NCBI GenBank assembly: GCA_020024255.1
Contig: JAHHTX010000029.1
Coordinates: 1-21,000, forward strand
Direction: 5' to 3'
DNA length: 21,000 nt
DNA from: Anaerotignum sp.
GTDB taxonomy: Bacteria > Bacillota > Clostridia > Lachnospirales > Anaerotignaceae
Shown here: one piece after another, positions 16,660-21,000 of the stretch
How the letters are laid out: every line of letters starts with the position of its first letter
Numbering within the stretch: position 1 is the first letter of the stretch
Translations under genes and position numbers: made by a program
Notes under the pieces: generated by a model
What the model was told of the DNA's origin: nothing
What the model saw: the letters and a program-made list of their open reading frames with translations, nothing else
Databases searched by the model: none

Positions 16660-16744
16660 CTTACTTTTCCTCTCTTTCCTTCATGTGCTTACGTATTCAG
16701 TCTAACAAAACGGCAAATAATATACTAGACTTTTCCAAAAAGCG

Positions 16745-16794
16745 AAAAGGATTGTATGGGTATATTTTTTAACCTTGTACCCATACAATCCTTT
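16745..16794 (-). terminator. Strong hairpin terminator after clpB
   Basis: Perfect arms: GGATTGTATGGGTA pairs with TACCCATACAATCC, with A/T runs adding about four more pairs, around a 15-base loop. On the minus strand a TTTT run follows. It lies about ten bases after the clpB stop and would also work in the other direction. Confidence 0.9.
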
Positions 16795-16804
16795 TTTCTA
16801 TTTT

Positions 16805-19393
16805 TTATTTTGTTGTTACTGTGTAGTTTCCATTTTCTTCATCTACAACAAAAGTGCTGCCCTGTTCAATGTCCCCTGCAATAATATTTTTTGCAAGGAG
16901 TGTTTCCACATCACGCTGTATCAGGCGTTTCAATGGTCTTGCACCAAAGGAAGGGTCATAACCTGTTTCAATGAGGTATGCCTTTGCCCGTTCTGTCAGT
17001 TCGCAGCTGAGCTGCTTATCTGCAAGTCTTCTGTTCAGATCCTTCATAATCAAATCAATAATATGTGTAATATTGTTTTTTGTCAAAGGTTTATAGAACA
17101 CAATTTCATCAAGTCTGTTCAAAAACTCCGGACGGAAAGAATGCCGCAGTAATTCTTCCACCTGATTTTTTGCTTCCGGCTTGATATTACCATTTTCATC
17201 CATTCCTTCCAAAAGATAAGAAGAACCAAGGTTACTTGTCAGAATAATTACGGTATTTTTAAAATCAACTGTTCTGCCTTGAGAATCGGTAATTCTGCCA
17301 TCATCCAATACCTGAAGCAGAATGTTGAACACATCAGGATGTGCCTTTTCCACCTCATCAAAGAGGATAACAGAATACGGTTTCCGTCTGACTGCCTCTG
17401 TCAGCTGTCCACCTTCTTCATAGCCAACATATCCGGGAGGTGCCCCAATGAGTCTTGTCACGCTGAATTTTTCCATATATTCGGACATATCAATTCGCAC
17501 CATGTTTTTCTCATCGTCAAAGAGGCATTCCGCAAGGGTTTTGGCAAGTTCTGTTTTGCCCACACCTGTTGGGCCAAGGAACAAGAAAGAACCAATAGGG
17601 CGGTTGGGACTTTGAATTCCTGCACGGCTTCTCAAAATTGCCTCTGCCACTTTCTGTACAGCTTCATTCTGCCCAATGACTCTTTTATGCAAAATATCTT
17701 CCAAATGCAGAAGTTTTTCTCGTTCTCCTTCCATTAGCTTTGCAACGGGGATTCCTGTCCAACGCTCAATGATACGGGCAATCTCTTCTTCTGTTACCTT
17801 ATCCCGCAGCAGTGTGTTTTTGCTGCCGTTTTCTTCTGCCATCTGTTCTTTTTCTTCCAATTCTTTTTGCAACTTAGGCAACTTACCATATTTCAGTTCT
17901 GCCGCTTTATTCAGGTCGTATTTTCTTTCTGCCGCTTCAATTTCCGCATTGACTGCTTCAATTTCCTCACGCAGTTTCTGGACAATACCAATGGCATTTT
18001 TTTCATTTTCCCATTTTGCTTTCAAAGATGCAAAATTATCCCGCATTTCTGCCAGTTCCTTTTGAATTTCTGCCAAATGTTCCTGCGACAGCTTATCGTT
18101 TTCTTTTTTCAGTGCCGCTTCTTCAATTTCATGCTGAATGATTTTTCTCTGAATAACATCTAATTCTATAGGCATAGAGTCCATTTCCGTACGAATCATG
18201 GCACAGGCTTCATCCACCAAGTCAATGGCTTTATCCGGCAGGAAACGGTCGGTAATATACCGATTGGACAAAGTTGCTGCTGCAATGATTGCTTGGTCTT
18301 GTATTTTTACCCCGTGATAAACTTCATACCGTTCCTTCAAACCACGCAAAATGGCAATAGTATCCTCCACCGTTGGCTCATTAACCATAACAGGTTGGAA
18401 ACGACGTTCCAAAGCAGGATCTTTTTCAATATACTGCTTGTATTCATTCAACGTAGTCGCACCAATACAATGCAGTTCCCCTCTTGCCAGCATAGGCTTT
18501 AAAAGATTGCCTGCATCCATCGCCCCATCTGATTTTCCTGCGCCAACAATAGTATGCAGTTCATCAATAAATAGGATAATCCTGCCTTCACTCTTTTTCA
18601 CTTCATTCAGCACAGCCTTCAACCGTTCTTCAAATTCCCCACGGAATTTCGCCCCTGCAATTAAAGCGCCCATATCCAGAGAGAAAATTGTTTTATCTTT
18701 CAAACTGTTTGGAATATCACCTTTCACAATCCGCTGTGCCAAACCTTCAGCGATGGCAGTTTTCCCAACACCCGGTTCACCAATAAGAACAGGATTGTTT
18801 TTTGTTTTTCTGGAAAGAATCCGAATAACATTTCTGATTTCGTCATCTCTGCCAATGACAGGGTCAAGCTGTTTACTTCTTGCCTTTTCCACTAAATCCG
18901 AACCGTATTTTCTCAAAGCATCATAGGTTGCTTCAGGTTCATCGCTAGTCACACGGGTATTGCCCCGTACCGTTACAAGAATTTTCATAAACTCTTCTTT
19001 TGTAATGTTATACTGCCGGAATATATCCTTTAATGCACTGTTGGGGCTGTTTACCATAGCCATAAAGATATGTTCTACAGAAACATACTCGTCTGTCATC
19101 TTCTCCGCCATCTTTTCAGCGGCAGTCAATGTCTTTTCCAAATCAGAGGCAATATAGGTCTGCCCCCCTGTTACACGAGGCAGTTTTTTTACTTCATTTT
19201 CTACTGCCTGCAAAAAACTATTGATATTTACATTCATTCTCTGCAAAAGCTGAGGAATGAGTCCATCCTCCTGTGTCAGCAGAGCCAATAGCAAATGCTG
19301 TTGATCAATCTGCGGATTTCCGTATTCTACTGCCGTAGACTGGGCGTTTTGAATGGCTTCCAGAGATTTTTGCGTAAATTTTTGTAAATTCAT
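16805..19393 (-). CDS. clpB: ATP-dependent disaggregase ClpB
   Basis: An 862-residue Hsp100 chaperone that pulls proteins out of aggregates, with DnaK in most bacteria. Domains in order: two-repeat N domain (about 1-145), first AAA+ domain with Walker A GEPGVGKT (205-212) and Walker B ILFIDELHTIVGAG, the long middle coiled coil that separates ClpB from ClpA/ClpC (about 400-520, including EIEEAALKKENDKLSQEH), second AAA+ domain with Walker A GPTGVGKT and Walker B VILFDEVEKAHPDV, and a C-terminal small domain. The longer frame begins at 19417, but GGTGG lies seven bases before ATG 19393, which gives the family's normal MNLQKFT start. It is a single-gene unit controlled by a CIRCE operator, with its own terminator. 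Confidence 0.97.
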   Translation of the reverse strand: MNLQKFTQKSLEAIQNAQSTAVEYGNPQIDQQHLLLALLTQEDGLIPQLLQRMNVNINSFLQAVENEVKKLPRVTGGQTYIASDLEKTLTAAEKMAEKMTDEYVSVEHIFMAMVNSPNSALKDIFRQYNITKEEFMKILVTVRGNTRVTSDEPEATYDALRKYGSDLVEKARSKQLDPVIGRDDEIRNVIRILSRKTKNNPVLIGEPGVGKTAIAEGLAQRIVKGDIPNSLKDKTIFSLDMGALIAGAKFRGEFEERLKAVLNEVKKSEGRIILFIDELHTIVGAGKSDGAMDAGNLLKPMLARGELHCIGATTLNEYKQYIEKDPALERRFQPVMVNEPTVEDTIAILRGLKERYEVYHGVKIQDQAIIAAATLSNRYITDRFLPDKAIDLVDEACAMIRTEMDSMPIELDVIQRKIIQHEIEEAALKKENDKLSQEHLAEIQKELAEMRDNFASLKAKWENEKNAIGIVQKLREEIEAVNAEIEAAERKYDLNKAAELKYGKLPKLQKELEEKEQMAEENGSKNTLLRDKVTEEEIARIIERWTGIPVAKLMEGEREKLLHLEDILHKRVIGQNEAVQKVAEAILRSRAGIQSPNRPIGSFLFLGPTGVGKTELAKTLAECLFDDEKNMVRIDMSEYMEKFSVTRLIGAPPGYVGYEEGGQLTEAVRRKPYSVILFDEVEKAHPDVFNILLQVLDDGRITDSQGRTVDFKNTVIILTSNLGSSYLLEGMDENGNIKPEAKNQVEELLRHSFRPEFLNRLDEIVFYKPLTKNNITHIIDLIMKDLNRRLADKQLSCELTERAKAYLIETGYDPSFGARPLKRLIQRDVETLLAKNIIAGDIEQGSTFVVDEENGNYTVTTK

Positions 19394-19450
19394 AACCATT
19401 CCACCTTTCTTTTCCATATCACATTTTTGGGTTCTTTTGAATACACCCGT

Positions 19451-19480
19451 ATTATACTCCTGTTAGCACTCACTTGTAAA
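19451..19480 (-). promoter_or_regulatory. Sigma-A-type promoter of clpB
   Basis: On the minus strand TTTACA (19480-19475), an 18-base spacer and TATAAT (19456-19451). The -35 lies inside the CIRCE spacer, so repressor binding would block RNA polymerase. Confidence 0.75.
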
Positions 19481-19489
19481 GAGTGCTAA
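19463..19489. promoter_or_regulatory. CIRCE operator (HrcA binding site)
   Basis: Exact TTAGCACTC, nine bases, GAGTGCTAA, extended by one G/C pair on each side. This is the consensus HrcA operator. It overlaps the clpB promoter, so clpB should be derepressed on heat shock. No CtsR-type heptad repeat was seen. Confidence 0.97.
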
Positions 19490-19550
19490 CAATTCTTTTT
19501 TGCACAAATATTATGCCCAAAAATCTTTTTTCTTGTGCATTTCTCAATTT

Positions 19551-19599
19551 AAAGAAAAAACAACAGAAAATTTCCCGCTCAGAAATATATCTGTTGTTT
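19551..19599 (-). terminator. Terminator after the YjdF-like gene
   Basis: On the minus strand AACAACAG pairs with CTGTTGTT, with an inner ATTTC/GAAAT stem across an internal loop, followed by TTTTTTCTTT. It sits seven bases after the stop codon. Confidence 0.8.
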
Positions 19600-19605
19600 C
19601 TCTTT

Positions 19606-20397
19606 TTACATTTCTTCCTTTTTCTCCTCCAATTCCGGCAATACCACAGGAATCAAAGAAGATGCCAGCTTTCCCTTTCCCCTTGACTTGACATAGAAAA
19701 ATCCAATCACGGAAAAAACAACTGCACCGATAAAGTTAACCAATAAATCTTTCATGGTATCAATTAAGCCAATATCAATATAGCCCCCCGGAAAAGCCAT
19801 CCAATCTTCTCCGTTTACAAACAATTCCGTAATAGGCTCATGCTCTACAATATTCAGTCCATCAGGATTTAACAATACGGAGTTAATATGATGCACCACA
19901 AAATCCTTCTGCATATCCATCTGGAAAAACATATCCATGGCAAATTCAAAAAATTCCCACAGTACACCCACTGTCATGGAAAAACAGAATGCTACCAATG
20001 CCAAAAACAGTGGCGACATCTGAAAAGTCAGCCGTTCACTGCGATTGAACAAATCCACCAGACAAAAGCCCACCGCCGCTACCAAAAATCCATTTATGGT
20101 ATGGAGCATAGTATCCCAACCGGGAATAATGGTATAAAAAGAGTTGATTTCTCCCAATATTTCTGCCGCAAAGATAAAACAGTAAATAATGGCTTCCATC
20201 AATGGCGGAATATCAATAGAAAGCCGTCGTTCCAACATCAGTGGTACAGTAAACAAGATCAAAGATAACACACATACAAATACATTTTCATACCGTCCCA
20301 TAAATGCTGCACGAATCAATGTCAAGATAATAAAGACGGACAGCACGCCACGAACTGTCAACCGTCTTTTTTTCCGAATAGGTATTTTCTTCTGCAT
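19606..20397 (-). CDS. YjdF-like (DUF2238-like) integral membrane protein, function unknown
   Basis: A 263-residue membrane protein with a basic N-terminus (MQKKIPIRKKRR) and about six hydrophobic segments. GWDTMLHTINGFLVAAVGF, GVLWEFFEFAMD and DTMKDLLVNFIGAVVFS match the layout of the DUF2238/YjdF family, whose function is unknown. A C-terminal charged tail (LEEKKEEM) follows the last membrane segment. ATG at 20397 is preferred: GAGGAG lies about eight bases ahead, while the longer frame would begin inside the end of uppP and cross a terminator. The family assignment is from memory of the motifs and is moderate. Confidence 0.78.
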   Translation of the reverse strand: MQKKIPIRKKRRLTVRGVLSVFIILTLIRAAFMGRYENVFVCVLSLILFTVPLMLERRLSIDIPPLMEAIIYCFIFAAEILGEINSFYTIIPGWDTMLHTINGFLVAAVGFCLVDLFNRSERLTFQMSPLFLALVAFCFSMTVGVLWEFFEFAMDMFFQMDMQKDFVVHHINSVLLNPDGLNIVEHEPITELFVNGEDWMAFPGGYIDIGLIDTMKDLLVNFIGAVVFSVIGFFYVKSRGKGKLASSLIPVVLPELEEKKEEM

Positions 20398-20416
20398 AAT
20401 GTTCCTCTCCTCATTC

Positions 20417-20451
20417 CAAAAACAGAAAGGCAAAACCAAATTGGTTCTGCC
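20417..20451 (-). terminator. Probable terminator after uppP
   Basis: On the minus strand GGCAGAACCAA pairs with TTGGTTTTGCC (one G-U pair) around a very short loop, followed by TTTCTGTTTTT. It lies about 27 bases after the uppP stop and just before the YjdF-like gene's ribosome site. Confidence 0.7.
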
Positions 20452-20477
20452 GAAAATTTTGTCTTTCTTTTGTTTTA

Positions 20478-21000
20478 TTATACCGCAAAAAGTCCAAAGT
20501 ATGCCAATACCAAAATTCCCAACGCAATACGATACCAACCGAAAACTTTAAAATCATGCTTTTTGATGTATCCCATAAGGAATTTGATCACCAATACGGA
20601 TACCACAAAAGCCACAATCATACCAACTGCTAAAATCGCCGCTTCCATTGCCGTAAAATGGAAACCAAATTGTACCAGTTTCAAAAGGCTTGCCCCAAAC
20701 ATAACGGGAATCGCCAGAAAGAATGTAAATTCTGCTGCAACAGTCCTAGATACCCCAAGAAGCAATGCACCAACAATCGTTGCACCAGAACGTGATGTTC
20801 CCGGAAAAATTGCTGCAATAAGCTGGAATACCCCAATATACAAGGCAAGGCGGAAGGTAATTTCTGAAAGACTGTTGACTTTTGCTTTTTTTCCTTTATG
20901 TATTTCTTCAATAATCAAAAAGGCAATCCCAAATACAATAAGTGCAATGGAAACTGTTGTATAATTATAAAACAATTCCTCAAAAACATCATTATATAAC
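20478..21000 (-). CDS. uppP: Undecaprenyl-diphosphatase UppP/BacA, 5' end outside the window
   Basis: The C-terminal roughly 174 residues of an integral membrane phosphatase that recycles undecaprenyl diphosphate for cell wall synthesis and can give bacitracin resistance. The family is about 270 residues, so roughly the first third is missing. The catalytic loop FPGTSRSGATI and several membrane segments are visible, ending GWYRIALGILVLAYF. The frame stays open to the last base, through LYNDVFEELF, so a TTG at 20975 is internal and not a start. The gene is partial only because of the window edge. Confidence 0.93.
   Translation of the reverse strand, partial: LYNDVFEELFYNYTTVSIALIVFGIAFLIIEEIHKGKKAKVNSLSEITFRLALYIGVFQLIAAIFPGTSRSGATIVGALLLGVSRTVAAEFTFFLAIPVMFGASLLKLVQFGFHFTAMEAAILAVGMIVAFVVSVLVIKFLMGYIKKHDFKVFGWYRIALGILVLAYFGLFAV

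Noticed and set aside
16660..16744. Riboswitch ahead of the ECF S component gene
   Set aside because: Only about 85 bases are available after the clpB terminator, and no conserved riboswitch core or second hairpin with a T run was recognised.
20478..20486. TATAAT at the uppP stop codon as a promoter for the YjdF-like gene
   Set aside because: The best -35 (TTGGCA) is 19 bases away, and the transcript would at once meet a terminator-like hairpin. Too weak to annotate.
20398..20538. Longer start for the YjdF-like protein overlapping uppP
   Set aside because: It would cross a probable terminator and lie inside the uppP end; ATG 20397 has GAGGAG at normal spacing.
20478..20975. Reading uppP as a complete 165-residue gene from TTG 20975
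   Set aside because: The frame stays open to the window edge and the upstream residues fit the family, so this is a truncated view of a longer gene.

Overview
The window reads as a low-to-moderate GC chromosome segment from a Clostridia-type Firmicute, most likely near Lachnospirales (for example an Anaerotignum-like lineage; the genus is a guess from gene content). The main reasons are the gene order nusB-xseA-xseB-ispA-dxs-tlyA-nadK-argR-recN, a YesM/YesN-type two-component pair, strong AGGAGG-like ribosome sites, and an HrcA/CIRCE operator. All twenty genes lie on the minus strand, so transcription runs from high to low coordinates. No RNA genes, insertion sequences, CRISPR arrays or phage genes were seen, and no gene-free stretch exceeds 300 bases.

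In transcription order: (1) 21000-19551 holds the 3' part of uppP (cut by the window edge), a hairpin terminator, and a YjdF-like (DUF2238-like) membrane protein with its own terminator. (2) 19490-16745 is a single-gene heat-shock unit: a perfect CIRCE operator over a sigma-A-type promoter, clpB, and a strong hairpin terminator. (3) 16659-15325 is a two-gene unit with an ECF-type transporter S component and an Amidohydro_2 metal-dependent hydrolase, closed by a terminator. (4) 15249-5580 is a long housekeeping block with a near-consensus promoter: Asp23/YqhY, nusB, xseA, xseB, ispA, a divergent PAP2 protein, dxs, tlyA, nadK, argR, recN. It combines transcription antitermination, exonuclease VII, isoprenoid precursor synthesis, NADP supply, arginine control and DNA repair. 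(5) 5518-20 is a sugar-sensing block: an AraC-type response regulator, its YesM-like histidine kinase, and two membrane-anchored periplasmic-binding proteins. The last of these keeps nearly all glucose/galactose and calcium ligands of the MglB galactose-binding protein. The genes overlap or nearly touch, and a ribosome-site-like sequence at the window edge suggests that the operon continues, perhaps into an mgl transporter.

The two most notable points are as follows. First, the housekeeping block sits, in classical sporulating Clostridium and Bacillus, next to sporulation genes (spoIIIA or accBC before yqhY; spoIVB-spo0A after recN). Here neither neighbour is present: recN is followed by the sugar-sensing operon and the Asp23 gene is preceded by the ECF/amidohydrolase unit. 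Second, the sensing operon carries two different anchored binding proteins for one kinase, which suggests a periplasmic-protein-assisted sugar sensor related in logic to XylFII-LytS-YesN. Neither point is proven novel from the sequence alone.
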